This document shows positions 16,744 to 25,521 of a DNA stretch of 64,000 nucleotides, one piece after another (positions within the stretch are counted from its first letter, which is position 1; every line of letters begins with the position of its first letter). Position numbers and translations under genes: made by a program. The stretch comes from Hymenobacter cheonanensis (GTDB lineage: Bacteria; Bacteroidota; Bacteroidia; Cytophagales; Hymenobacteraceae). The notes under the pieces are model-generated. The model saw only the letters and a program-made list of their open reading frames with translations. It was not told the DNA's origin and ran no database searches. The stretch covers positions 372,001 through 436,000 of the forward strand of contig NZ_JAUQSW010000001.1 of the NCBI RefSeq assembly GCF_030581075.1, in the 5' to 3' direction.

Positions 16744-16987
16744 ATGCCCTGGCCGCGCCCCGGGTCGGCGGCGGGGGCGGCCGGGGCCCGGCTACCGCTG
16801 GCCGGGCTAAGTAAGCAGGCCGGTAGACAGCCCGTGGGCAGGCAAGCGGAACAGTTTAGCCAGTAAACAGGACCATTCGCATAGTTTTTAGCACTTCAGC
16901 AAGGCGGGCTTTTACTTTTGGCTTGTGCTGCGCCTTGGTTATCGGGGCTAGCTACTGTCACTCTCCGCTCTTCTACTCCGCCTTTTT

Positions 16988-17461
16988 ATGCTATGCCTTC
17001 GCATTAGTTTGGCTACGACCGTTGCAGCGCTCCTCCTTTGCGGCGGGCCTGCACGCGCAGCCAGCACCCTGCCGGCCACCGGCAAAGACACCCGGCCCCA
17101 GGCCCGCCGCGGGGCGGCTCGCTCCGCGGCCAGGGCCCCGGCCCGCCGGCTGCCCACCCTGGTAGCCGCTAGCCCGCCCGCCGCCCAGCCGCCGGCGCCG
17201 GCCACCGAGGCCCAGCCGCCGCAGGTATGCCTGGCGGGCCTGGTGCTGGGCGCCGATGGCCAGCCCTGCCCGGGCGTCTGCGTTTTCCCGACGACCAACG
17301 TACGCCAGATTGCCGTTACCAATGCCCAGGGCGCCTTTCAGCTGCAAGTGCCGGCCCACGCCGCCCTCAGCCTGCAGGCCGAATATGTGGGGCTGGGCAG
17401 CACCCGCCTGGCCGTGGGGGCCGAGCCCGGGCCGCCGGTGCGCATTGTGCTGGGCCGGTAA
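16988..17461 (+). CDS. Secreted carboxypeptidase-regulatory-like domain protein, copy 2
   Basis: This 157-residue paralogue of the gene at 16193 has a signal peptide (about 1-25), a basic Pro/Ala/Arg linker (ARSAARAPARRLP) and a domain with the shared pattern VLGADGQPCPGVCVFP, TNAQGAFQLQVPA and LQAEYVGLGSTRL. In copy 1 the matching parts are VLAPNGQPCAGASVYP and TDAQGAFTLPVPA. It has its own terminator, so the pair is probably two transcription units born by tandem duplication. The 300 bases between them hold no other gene I can support. Confidence 0.75.
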   Translation: MLCLRISLATTVAALLLCGGPARAASTLPATGKDTRPQARRGAARSAARAPARRLPTLVAASPPAAQPPAPATEAQPPQVCLAGLVLGADGQPCPGVCVFPTTNVRQIAVTNAQGAFQLQVPAHAALSLQAEYVGLGSTRLAVGAEPGPPVRIVLGR

Positions 17462-17485
17462 GTATTTCGCCCACTGGTTGTTAAA

Positions 17486-17528
17486 ATAATAAAAGCTCCT
17501 TCCTTGCGGTGGAAGGAGCTTTTATTAT
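17486..17528. terminator. Strong hairpin terminator
   Basis: ATAATAAAAGCTCCTTCC and its complement flank TTGCGGT, with an A-run before and a T-run after, so it could work in both directions. Confidence 0.85.
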
Positions 17529-17612
17529 GTACTTAGCCGAACAACTGGCGGCCGACGGGTCGCTTGTGCTATCTCCTTACGTCTATCTGATTCCTTTACT
17601 TTCTTATCCCCG

Positions 17613-20264
17613 ATGTCCTTGCTTTCTGCCTCGGCTGCCCCGGCCGACGACGCCTCGCACGCGGAACTGCTGGCCAGCCTGCGCACGCTGGCCAGCTTAT
17701 CGGAGCAAAATCCGAACCCCATTATCCGGCTCGATGCTACTGGCCGGCAGCTGTATGCCAACCCCGCCGCCCTGGCCCTGCGCCAGGGCCTGAGCCGGGC
17801 CGAGCAGGTGGGGGTGCGCCAGCAGCTGCGCGCCGCCGTGCGCCAGGAGGGGCCGGCCCCCGAAATTCGGGTGGGCGAGCGGTATTTCCTGCTGCAAAAA
17901 GCCACCATTGTGCCCCCCGAGGGCAGCCTGACCTTGTACCTGGCCGAAACCACGGCCCGCGTGCGGGCCGAGCGCCAGCTGGCCGACCAGCAAACCCTGA
18001 TGGGAGAGATTCTGGATGCCACGCCCAGCCTCATTTTTGTGCGCGATGCCCAGCAGCAAACGGTGTTCGAAAACCGGGCCACTACCGCGCTGCGCAGCCG
18101 CATGGGCTACCTGCACCCCAACCGCGCCGCCGCGCCGCCGCCCACGCCCCGCCAGGCCGCCGAGTGGCAGACCTACATGAGCACCGACGCCCGGGTGCTG
18201 GCCACCGGCGAATCTTCTACCACTGAAACCACCACTACCCTGGCCTCGGGCGAGGTGCGCTATTTCTGCACCATCAAGCGCCTGCTGGTGCGGCCCGATG
18301 GCGCGCGCCAGGTGCTGGTGCTCAGCAGCGATATTACCGATGAGAAGCTGGCCGCCGATGCCCTGGCCCAGCGCGAAAAGCAGTACCGCGACCTGATGAT
18401 GCACTCGCAGGCGCTCATCTGCACCCACGACCTGCTCGGCAACCTGCTCACGGCCAACCCCGCTGCGGCCGAGCTGCTGGGCCGGCCGCTAGCCTCGCTG
18501 CCCGGCACCAACCTGCGCGAGTTGGTGGCGCCCGCCCAAAAAGCCGGCGTGGGGGCGTACCTGCGCGGCTTTGCCAGCAGCAGCAGCCAGCGCGGCACCA
18601 TGGCCCTGCCCGAGGGCCGCTACCTGCTCTACGACAACCACCTGGTGGAGGAAGACGGCCAGCCACCCTACATCATTGGCTACGGGCAGGATATTACCGA
18701 GCGGGTGCTGGCCGAGCAGGCGCTGCGCCGCGCCAAAACGGCCGCCGAAGCCGCCGTGCAGGCCCGCGAAAACTTTCTGGCCAATATCAGCCACGAAATC
18801 CGCACGCCGCTCAATGGGGTGCTGGGCATGGCCAGCCAGCTCGGCAAAACGGCCCTCGACGGGCGCCAGCAGGAGTTTGTGCGCACCATCCGGCACGCGG
18901 GGCAGCACCTGCTGCACGTCATCAACGACGTGCTCGACATGGCCAAAATCACCTCGGGCAAGCTGGAGCTGGAGTCGGTGGCCTTTAATCTCTGCGACTC
19001 GATGGGCGAGGCCCTGCGCCCGCTCGTGAACCAGGCCAAGGAAAAGGGCCTTCACTTTGCCGGCACGCCGCTGCGCACCACCTGCGCCTACCCCTGGGTG
19101 CTGGGCGACCCGCACCGCCTCAACCAGATTTTAATCAACCTGGTGGCCAATGCCATCAAGTTTACCCCGGCGGGCGGGCGGGTGGTCGTCATCGGCGAGC
19201 AGCTGGATGAGACAGCCAGCACCCTCACCGTGCGCTTTAGCGTGGAGGACACGGGCATCGGCATTGCCCCCGACAAGCAGGAGCTGATTTTTGAGGGCTT
19301 CACCCAGGCCTACTCCGACACCACACGGCGCTTTGGCGGCACGGGCCTGGGCCTGAGCATTTCGCGGGCCCTAGTAGAGCAGATTGGCGGCCAGCTCATG
19401 CTCAGCAGCCAGCTCGGCAAGGGCAGCACCTTCGCCTTTGTGCTTACGCTGCCCAAGGCCGCCTCGCCGGCATCTGCCACGGCCCTCGACGCCTACGACA
19501 CCGGCGCGCTGCGCGGCCGCCGCCTGCTGGTAGTGGAGGACAACGAGATAAACCGCACCGTGGCCCGCCTGCTCTTCGAGGGCTGGGGCGCCCTGGTGGA
19601 TGAGGCCGAGGATGGCCTGGCCGGCGTGCAGCGCGTGCGCGACGAGCCCCAGCCCTACGACGTGGTGCTGATGGATATTCAGCTGCCCGGCCTCAACGGC
19701 CTCGATGCCACGGCCGCCATCCGGGCCCTGCCCGATGCGGCGCGGGCTAGCCTGCCCATTGTGGCCCTCACGGCCAATGCCTTCCGGGCCGACCGCGAGC
19801 GCTACCTGGCCGCCGGCATGAATGCCTGCCTGGCCAAGCCCTTCGAGGAAGAAGATGTGTACCGCACGCTGGCGGGGCTACTGCCCACCCCGGCCGCGGC
19901 CCCCGCCTACGACCTCGCCAAGCTGCGCGCCCTGGCCCGGGGCCGCGAGGAGTTTGTGGTGAAGATTATCCGCTCCTTTCTGCGCAACATCCCTGCCAGC
20001 CTGGCCGAGCTGCAAGCCGCCGCCGCCGCCGGCCACTGGGCCGAGGCCGCCAAAATCGCGCACCACATCAAGCCCAGCCTCGAATCGGTGGGCGTGCCCC
20101 AGATAGCCCACGCCATGCAGCAGCTCGAAGCAGCCCACGACCTGCCGCACCTGCCCGCCGCCGCCGCCCACCTGGCCAGCCAGGTGCAGCGCACCCTGGC
20201 CGCGCTGCCCCAGGAGCTGGAGGCAGAAGCTTCCTCATTTACAGGCTGCGCAGGTGGCGCGTAA
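17613..20264 (+). CDS. Hybrid histidine kinase (PAS x3, HisKA, HATPase, REC, HPt)
   Basis: The 883-residue protein has no clear membrane segment, so it is probably a cytoplasmic sensor. Three PAS-like regions cover about residues 25-370. HisKA follows with phospho-His394 in NISHEIRTPLNGVLG, then an ATPase domain (NLVANAIKFTPAGG, DTGIGI, GGTGLGLSISRA). A receiver with Asp688 (VVLMDIQLPG) and a C-terminal HPt with His817 (AKIAHHIKPSLESVG) complete an intramolecular phosphorelay. Its last 26 bases overlap the end of the convergent LytTR regulator at 20239, a candidate phosphoacceptor. The start at 17613 follows the terminator at 17486. Confidence 0.9.
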   Translation: MSLLSASAAPADDASHAELLASLRTLASLSEQNPNPIIRLDATGRQLYANPAALALRQGLSRAEQVGVRQQLRAAVRQEGPAPEIRVGERYFLLQKATIVPPEGSLTLYLAETTARVRAERQLADQQTLMGEILDATPSLIFVRDAQQQTVFENRATTALRSRMGYLHPNRAAAPPPTPRQAAEWQTYMSTDARVLATGESSTTETTTTLASGEVRYFCTIKRLLVRPDGARQVLVLSSDITDEKLAADALAQREKQYRDLMMHSQALICTHDLLGNLLTANPAAAELLGRPLASLPGTNLRELVAPAQKAGVGAYLRGFASSSSQRGTMALPEGRYLLYDNHLVEEDGQPPYIIGYGQDITERVLAEQALRRAKTAAEAAVQARENFLANISHEIRTPLNGVLGMASQLGKTALDGRQQEFVRTIRHAGQHLLHVINDVLDMAKITSGKLELESVAFNLCDSMGEALRPLVNQAKEKGLHFAGTPLRTTCAYPWVLGDPHRLNQILINLVANAIKFTPAGGRVVVIGEQLDETASTLTVRFSVEDTGIGIAPDKQELIFEGFTQAYSDTTRRFGGTGLGLSISRALVEQIGGQLMLSSQLGKGSTFAFVLTLPKAASPASATALDAYDTGALRGRRLLVVEDNEINRTVARLLFEGWGALVDEAEDGLAGVQRVRDEPQPYDVVLMDIQLPGLNGLDATAAIRALPDAARASLPIVALTANAFRADRERYLAAGMNACLAKPFEEEDVYRTLAGLLPTPAAAPAYDLAKLRALARGREEFVVKIIRSFLRNIPASLAELQAAAAAGHWAEAAKIAHHIKPSLESVGVPQIAHAMQQLEAAHDLPHLPAAAAHLASQVQRTLAALPQELEAEASSFTGCAGGA

Positions 20265-20967
20265 ACTCTTCCTGGTACGACTTGCCCACGGGTACCTCGT
20301 AGGCCCCTAGCTTGAGCATATTGTCCTCGATGGCCTCGATGCGCCGCACGTTTACGATGTAGGAGCGGTGCACCCGCACAAAGTGCGCAAAGGGCAGGCG
20401 CTCAATCAACGCCTTGAGCGTGAGGTACACAATGTGCTTCTGGGCCGTGGTTACCAGCACCGAGTACGTGGAGAGCGCTTCGATGTAGAGCACCTCATCG
20501 AAGTTGATTTTGATGGTTTTGGTGCCCACCTTCACGAAAAGGTCGGTAGGTGGCTCGGCGGCTTTGGCGGCGGGCACCACCGGGCCAGGCACCGGGCGCT
20601 GGCCCAGCACCTTGGTAATGGCCTGGTTGAAGCGCGCAAACTCGACGGGCTTCACCAGATAGTCAACTACTTGCAGCTCGAAGGCCGCCACGGCAAAATC
20701 GCGGTGGGTGGTTACCAGCACAATGGCCGGGGTGGGCTTGGGCAGCAGCTTGGCCAGCTCCAGGCCCGTGAGGGTGGGCATTTCTACGTCGAGCAGAAGG
20801 AGGTCGCACCGCCCGCCGTCCCGGAAAAAAGCTAGGGCTTCGAGCGCCCCGGGCAGCGAGGCCACCAGTTCCAGCTCAGGCGTCAGGTCCACCAGGTGTT
20901 CCAGCGTCAGGCGGTTTATTTCATTGTCATCGACAATGATGCAGGTCAGGCGATTGGCAGTAGGCAT
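20239..20967 (-). CDS. LytTR-family response regulator
   Basis: The 242-residue protein has a receiver domain (CIIVDDNEINRLTL; Asp in LLLLDVEMPTLTG) and a C-terminal LytTR DNA-binding domain (VLYIEALSTYSVLVTT, FVRVHRSYIVNVRRIEAIE). LytTR proteins bind short direct repeats and often control extracellular or surface functions. It is convergent with, and overlaps by 26 bases, the hybrid kinase at 17613, which could donate phosphate through its HPt domain. The overlap means the two transcripts are antisense at their 3' ends. Confidence 0.9.
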   Translation of the reverse strand: MPTANRLTCIIVDDNEINRLTLEHLVDLTPELELVASLPGALEALAFFRDGGRCDLLLLDVEMPTLTGLELAKLLPKPTPAIVLVTTHRDFAVAAFELQVVDYLVKPVEFARFNQAITKVLGQRPVPGPVVPAAKAAEPPTDLFVKVGTKTIKINFDEVLYIEALSTYSVLVTTAQKHIVYLTLKALIERLPFAHFVRVHRSYIVNVRRIEAIEDNMLKLGAYEVPVGKSYQEEFTRHLRSL

Positions 20968-21218
20968 CTTGTGGAAGAAAGCGTAAGGTGCTCGCCGCCC
21001 CGAAAGCCAGGCGAGGGTAATTAACCTGCAAGCTACTAGTGCCCACCCGTATAGCGGCGCCAGCTGCCCCTGGCCAGGCCGTGCCGCCAGGCAGCTGGCT
21101 CAGTGCTTTCCGCGCAAATCAGCGCGAGAAATTTCAGGCCAACTACCTGACATCCAAGATATTTTTCACGTTTAGCCAGGAGCTTACCTGGTGCCTGGCC
21201 AGTGGCCGTGCCCCGCTA

Positions 21219-22034
21219 CTACCCCAGCTGAATATCGCCGCGCAGAAACGTGACGGCGTAGCCCCCGATATCCACGCGGTCGCCGCGCAGGCGGCACCAC
21301 AGCTCGCCGCCCCGCGCCGATTCCTGGCGGGCAAACAGGTCGGTTTTGCCCAGCTTGGCGGCCCAGAACGGGATGAGCGTGCTATGCGCCGAGCCGGTCA
21401 CGGGGTCTTCGGGCACGCCTACTTCGGGGGCGAAAAAGCGCGACACAAAGTCGACGTTGCCGGTGCCGGGCGCGGTGGCAATCAGCCCAATGTAGCCCAG
21501 GTCGACCAGGGCCGCAAAGTCGGGCCGCAGCGCCAGCACCTCGTCGGCGTGGGCAAATTCGACCACCAAATCGCGCGAGGCCAGCACGGCCAGCGGCGTG
21601 GCCGCGCCGGGGCCCAGCGCGCGCAGCAGCACCTCGGGGTGCTCGGCGGGAGCTAGCGGGCGCGGCGGGCGGCTCGGAAAATCGAGCACCAGGCGGCCAT
21701 CGGCCTCGCGGCGCACCTTAAGCAGGCCGCTTTTGCTTTGAAACGCGATTTCGGGCTTGGCAAAGCCGCGCTCGTTCCAGAGCACGTGGGCGCTGGCCAG
21801 GGTGGCGTGGCCACAGAGGTCAATCTCGAAGGTGGGTGTGAACCAGCGCAAGTGAAAATCAGCTTCTTCGCCGGTTAGCGGAATGAAAAAGGCGGTTTCG
21901 GCCAGGTTGTTTTCGGCGGCAATCTGCTGCATGGTGTCGGCAGGCAGCCACGCTTCGAGCGGGCACACGGCGGCGGGGTTGCCGGTGAAGGGCCGGCGGG
22001 CAAAGGCATCGACTTGGTAAATCGGGGTAGTCAT
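21219..22034 (-). CDS. PhzF-family isomerase-like protein
   Basis: The 271-residue protein has the PhzF/diaminopimelate-epimerase-like double fold. Visible signatures are IYQVDAFARRPFTGNPAAV at the N terminus, the catalytic Glu in AENNLAETAFF, the DLCGHATLASAHV helix and the C-terminal PVTGSAHSTLIPFWA. PhzF proper isomerises a phenazine precursor; most relatives have unknown substrates and no other phenazine genes are here. ATG at 22034 was chosen because the family begins a few residues before the first strand; the upstream extension (to 22100) looks unstructured. Confidence 0.88.
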   Translation of the reverse strand: MTTPIYQVDAFARRPFTGNPAAVCPLEAWLPADTMQQIAAENNLAETAFFIPLTGEEADFHLRWFTPTFEIDLCGHATLASAHVLWNERGFAKPEIAFQSKSGLLKVRREADGRLVLDFPSRPPRPLAPAEHPEVLLRALGPGAATPLAVLASRDLVVEFAHADEVLALRPDFAALVDLGYIGLIATAPGTGNVDFVSRFFAPEVGVPEDPVTGSAHSTLIPFWAAKLGKTDLFARQESARGGELWCRLRGDRVDIGGYAVTFLRGDIQLG

Positions 22035-22117
22035 GGCGGATGGGAAAGGCGCGGCGACGGGACCAGGATGCCCTAGCCCGGCCGCAAAGATGCAGCGCAC
22101 TGGCCCGCCAACCCACC

Positions 22118-22348
22118 CTAGTGCCCGGCCTGGGCTAGCACGATTTCCAAAATCCGGGTTGCCTTAGCCCCTGCCAAAAGCTGGTCGAACTCGGACGAAG
22201 CCAGAATTTGCTGCGTGACGGCGGGCGAGGTCACTATCGTTTTTCCGGCCAGCCCGGGCGCCGTGATGGCAAACCCACCGTCGCGCAGCGTAGCGTCTAC
22301 CGCCACGGTAATGGTGTAGGAGGCTAGGGTATGCAAAAAATTACTCAT
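22118..22348 (-). CDS. Small hypothetical protein
   Basis: The protein has 76 residues, no signal peptide and no membrane helix. The sequence TVAVDATLRDGGFAITAPGL suggests beta strands, followed by a helix ending ILEIVLAQAGH. It lies just upstream of, and in the same orientation as, the PhzF gene. I recognise no family. Codon use is like its neighbours, which supports a real gene. Confidence 0.5.
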   Translation of the reverse strand: MSNFLHTLASYTITVAVDATLRDGGFAITAPGLAGKTIVTSPAVTQQILASSEFDQLLAGAKATRILEIVLAQAGH

Positions 22349-22460
22349 CTCTGAAAATCAATTAATTATAACCCATTGCCTGCCTAACACCTACCAGCGC
22401 GGCGCCGACTAGGGCAGCTATCGACAAGCAGCCCCCTCTATCGCCACCCGCCTAGGGCCG

Positions 22461-23660
22461 TTACAGGTACGACAGCCACCAATAGGCATGCCGCTGCTTG
22501 TAGCCCTGGTACCAGCGGCAGGGCCAGTACGTCAGCGCCACCACTACTACCCATACCGCATAGAGGCGCAGCAGGCTGGGCTGATAACCGGCTGGCCAGT
22601 CTTTTACGGCGGCAAACGACAGGTTAATAGCCTGCCCAAAAGCCAGGCGCGTCCACACATACGCCCCGCCGCTGATGAGGCAAAAATGCAGCACGAAGTA
22701 AAAGAGCGGCACCCGCCCATACGTACTCAGCCACCCACTGAGGCGGCTCGGCCGGCGCCCGGCCACGGCCAGCAGCAGCAGGGCCCCGCCAAGCGTGAGG
22801 CTCAGAAACAGCAGCGACGGCGGGTATTTGGTGACGTTCAAAAACGAGAGCAGGGTGTAGCCGGCCCCGCGCGGCTGCATGCTCCACGGACTAGGGTCGC
22901 CGTACCAGTTGGTGGCACGCAGGCCCACAAAAAACAGCAGCGCCGCCCCACCTGCTAAGCGAAGCCAACGCGTGCGCACGGCCGGCGGCGCCCCAAACCA
23001 GGGCCCGGCCACGTAGCCGGCGGCCATCACGGCGGCCCAGGGCAACACGGTATAGGCTGCCAGCACGGACACGGGCTGCATGGGCAATAAAAATGGGCTA
23101 TGGTAGAGCAAGGCCCAACCGGCGCTAGCCGCCGTTACGGGCTGCGCAGCGGGCACCAGGTGCTGCCCAAAAATGATGGCCAGCGCCAGGCTAGCCAGCA
23201 GCCAGCGCGGCAGCCAAATGGCCCCCGCCAGCAGTACCATGCTCCAGCCCAGCGCCCAGATTACTTCGAGCACCAGCAGCGGATAGCCCCACTGCAGCAA
23301 AAAATTAATCACCACTAGCTCCAGCACCACCAGCCAGAGCCCACGCGTGAGCAAAAAGCGGCTGACTGCGCCCCGCCCAGGCTGCTTTTGCTGATATAAA
23401 AAAATGCTGACGCCCGCCAGAAACACGAACGTGGGCGCGCAAAAATGGGTAATCCAGCGCGTCAGAAACAGCGCCGCTGGGGCCTGGGCTACGTCTTCGG
23501 GCCGCACGGGGGTGGGGCACCAAAACTCGCGGATGTGGTCGATGGCCATGAGTACCATGGCCAGGCCGCGCACCACATCAATGGCCAGCACGCGGGGGCG
23601 GGCCGCCGCCTCGCCGGGGGCTGCCAGGCCGGGCAGCGAAAGAGTAGCAGGTTGGCTCAT
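22461..23660 (-). CDS. Membrane acyltransferase-like protein (HGSNAT/DUF1624 type)
   Basis: The 399-residue protein has about ten hydrophobic segments. The N terminus RVLAIDVVRGLAMVLMAIDH matches the opening of the heparan-alpha-glucosaminide N-acetyltransferase-like (DUF1624) family, where the first helix carries a conserved Asp/Arg and a later His. These proteins are thought to transfer acyl groups across the inner membrane to sugars. A TACTTTG element at 23687-23694 on the minus strand lies 26 bases before the start, a likely promoter. Confidence 0.8.
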   Translation of the reverse strand: MSQPATLSLPGLAAPGEAAARPRVLAIDVVRGLAMVLMAIDHIREFWCPTPVRPEDVAQAPAALFLTRWITHFCAPTFVFLAGVSIFLYQQKQPGRGAVSRFLLTRGLWLVVLELVVINFLLQWGYPLLVLEVIWALGWSMVLLAGAIWLPRWLLASLALAIIFGQHLVPAAQPVTAASAGWALLYHSPFLLPMQPVSVLAAYTVLPWAAVMAAGYVAGPWFGAPPAVRTRWLRLAGGAALLFFVGLRATNWYGDPSPWSMQPRGAGYTLLSFLNVTKYPPSLLFLSLTLGGALLLLAVAGRRPSRLSGWLSTYGRVPLFYFVLHFCLISGGAYVWTRLAFGQAINLSFAAVKDWPAGYQPSLLRLYAVWVVVVALTYWPCRWYQGYKQRHAYWWLSYL

Positions 23661-23734
23661 AAGGAGAAGCGCCTGAATGGCCCTGCCAAAGTACGCCGTA
23701 TCTGCACTCCTTGCCCCGGCACCCGATAAACAAA

Positions 23735-23768
23735 AAAAGCCCCCGCTAGCAGGCTAGCGGGGGCTTTT
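23735..23768. terminator. Hairpin terminator after cold shock gene
   Basis: AAAAGCCCCCGCTAG and its complement CTAGCGGGGGCTTTT flank a short loop (CAGG). It lies just downstream of the minus-strand cold shock gene, with A/T runs on both sides. Confidence 0.8.
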
Positions 23769-23788
23769 CGTACTGAAGCAGCTAAAAG

Positions 23789-23980
23789 CTACACCAGCGA
23801 TACTTTAACTGCGTTCGGGCCTTTTTTGCCCTGGGCAATTTCAAACTGCACTTTGTCGTTCTCGCGGATTTCGTTTACGAGGTCGGTTACGTGGACAAAT
23901 ACGTCCTCGCCGGTGCTGTCTACTTTGATGAAGCCGAAGCCTTTGGTTTCGTTGAAGAATTTTACGGTTCCTGTCTGCAT
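23789..23980 (-). CDS. Cold shock protein, CspA family
   Basis: This 63-residue single-stranded nucleic acid binding protein begins MQTGTVKFFNETKGFGFIKV. RNP1-like KGFGFI and RNP2-like VFVHV are both intact. It would act as an RNA chaperone. I chose ATG at 23980; the in-frame extension upstream is not family-like. The gene has a free region of about 260 bases upstream that may form a long 5' leader, as in other cold shock genes, and its own terminator at 23735. Confidence 0.93.
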   Translation of the reverse strand: MQTGTVKFFNETKGFGFIKVDSTGEDVFVHVTDLVNEIRENDKVQFEIAQGKKGPNAVKVSLV

Positions 23981-24243
23981 GATGCTAGGGAAAAAATGGG
24001 GTGATGAAAGCAAGCAGCAGCGAACCTGTGTATTAATGTAGCGAACTACCCTAACGGTACTGAAACGTGGCGATTTGCCTTTTGTGCCCTAAAGGTACGG
24101 CGGATTTGCTGCGTGGGGCCACGCCCGGCAGCCGATGAGCTTACGGGCGGGCCGGTGAACGGCGATTGCGGGCGGTTTGCCGTAGAGTAAAATACGGCGC
24201 ACACTAGCTGCCAGGGTCATTTTTCTTTTAAACCAGAATTTTT

Positions 24244-25167
24244 ATGGAGATGAATTTCATTCGGCGCGGCACGGGCCCGCCTTTGCTGCTTTTGCACGGT
24301 ATTGGGGGCAGCTGGCGCTCGTGGCAAACTATTTTGGACGGGCTAGCCCAGGAGCGCGAGGTAATTGCCGTGGACCTGCCCGGCTTTGGCGACACGCCGC
24401 CGCTGCGCGGCCCCGTAACCATTGCCACGCTGGCCGATGCGGTAACGGATTTTTTGCGCCAGCACAACCTGCTGGGCATCGATGCCGTGGGCAGCTCGAT
24501 GGGCGCGCGGCTGGTGCTGGAGCTAGCCCGGCGCGGCGGCGTGCTGGGCGCGGTGGTATCGCTCGACCCCGGCGGGTTTTGGCAGGGCTGGCAGATTCCG
24601 GTTTTCTACCACAGCGTCGACCTCTCGACCCGGCTGGTGCGCGCGTTGCAGCCGGCCATGCCCTTTCTGACGGGCAATGCAGTAACCCGCACGCTGTTAT
24701 TTGCCCAGTTTTCGGCCCACCCCTGGCAAGTTCCGGCGCACGTGGCGCTGACCGAGATGCGCACGTTTGCCCAGGCCCCGTCGTTCGACGAGCTGCTGCG
24801 CAACCTGGCCTATGGCGAGGTGCAGCAGGGCGCACCGCGGGGCAGCATCAGCGCGCCGCTGGTTATTGGCTGGGGGCGGCAAGACAAAGTGTGCCTGCCT
24901 AGCCAGGCTGCTTTGGCGCTGCAAAAATTTCCCGACGCCCGCCTCTATTGGTTTGATAACTGCGGCCACTTCCCGCAGTGGGACCAGCCGGCCGAGGCTA
25001 CGCGCCTCATCCTGGCGGCCACTAGCGGCCGGGCTTTCCAAGACAGTGACATAGCCCAGCCCGCGCCGGCCGTGGCCGCCAGGCCGGTGCCGCAAGTGGC
25101 GGTGGTAGCGGGTGTGGCGGCACTGGTGGCGGGCGGCGCGTGGCTGCTGCGCAAGGCACGGGGCTAG
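24244..25167 (+). CDS. Alpha/beta hydrolase with C-terminal membrane anchor
   Basis: In this 307-residue hydrolase the oxyanion region is LLLHGIGGSW, the nucleophile Ser85 lies in GSSMG, the acid is probably in GWGRQDKV, and the catalytic His is in FDNCGHFPQWDQP. A C-terminal hydrophobic helix (VPQVAVVAGVAALVAGGAWLL) followed by basic residues suggests tethering to the inner membrane, which is unusual for soluble members of this family. The substrate is unknown. The upstream ATG (24244) and a second in-frame ATG two codons later are both usable. Confidence 0.85.
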   Translation: MEMNFIRRGTGPPLLLLHGIGGSWRSWQTILDGLAQEREVIAVDLPGFGDTPPLRGPVTIATLADAVTDFLRQHNLLGIDAVGSSMGARLVLELARRGGVLGAVVSLDPGGFWQGWQIPVFYHSVDLSTRLVRALQPAMPFLTGNAVTRTLLFAQFSAHPWQVPAHVALTEMRTFAQAPSFDELLRNLAYGEVQQGAPRGSISAPLVIGWGRQDKVCLPSQAALALQKFPDARLYWFDNCGHFPQWDQPAEATRLILAATSGRAFQDSDIAQPAPAVAARPVPQVAVVAGVAALVAGGAWLLRKARG

Positions 25168-25241
25168 CCGCCGCGACACCCAACTTTTACCTAGGGCGAT
25201 GGTGTTTACACAAACACTGTCGCCCTTTCACTTTCCTGTTT

Positions 25242-25514
25242 ATGGCTACCGATTATCAACCCATCGCCTGCGGCTTCTACGACGAGCTGGAAGCTATTGC
25301 GACCCGCAAAAAGCAGGTGTACGTGCAGTATTTCAACGATTTGCGCCAGCTCTGCCAGGGCACCACCACCATCAAAACCTTCCTCACCCGCGACCACGCC
25401 GAGTACGCGCAGCTCGCCTCGGGCGAGGAAGTACGCCTCGACCATATCATTCGCGTGGATGACACGCCCGCACCGGGCTTTGCCGAGTATCCCGATTTTC
25501 GGTGCGGCTGCTAG
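25242..25514 (+). CDS. Rof/YaeO-like protein (Rho-binding antiterminator family)
   Basis: The 90-residue protein begins MATDYQPIACGFYDELEAIA, which parallels the YQPINCDDYDNLE opening of E. coli Rof, and has SGEEVRLDHIIRVD matching the Rof LRLDKI segment. Rof binds the Rho RNA-binding domain and inhibits termination. The Cys-rich end (FRCGC) is not part of the E. coli protein. Similar proteins in other phyla are usually unannotated, so function here is inferred by fold. ATG at 25242 is chosen; the longer frame overlaps the hydrolase gene. Confidence 0.65.
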   Translation: MATDYQPIACGFYDELEAIATRKKQVYVQYFNDLRQLCQGTTTIKTFLTRDHAEYAQLASGEEVRLDHIIRVDDTPAPGFAEYPDFRCGC

Positions 25515-25521
25515 GCCCGCG

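Noticed and set aside
21219..22034. Phenazine biosynthesis operon
   Set aside because: PhzF-like proteins are widespread outside phenazine pathways, and no other phz gene is here.
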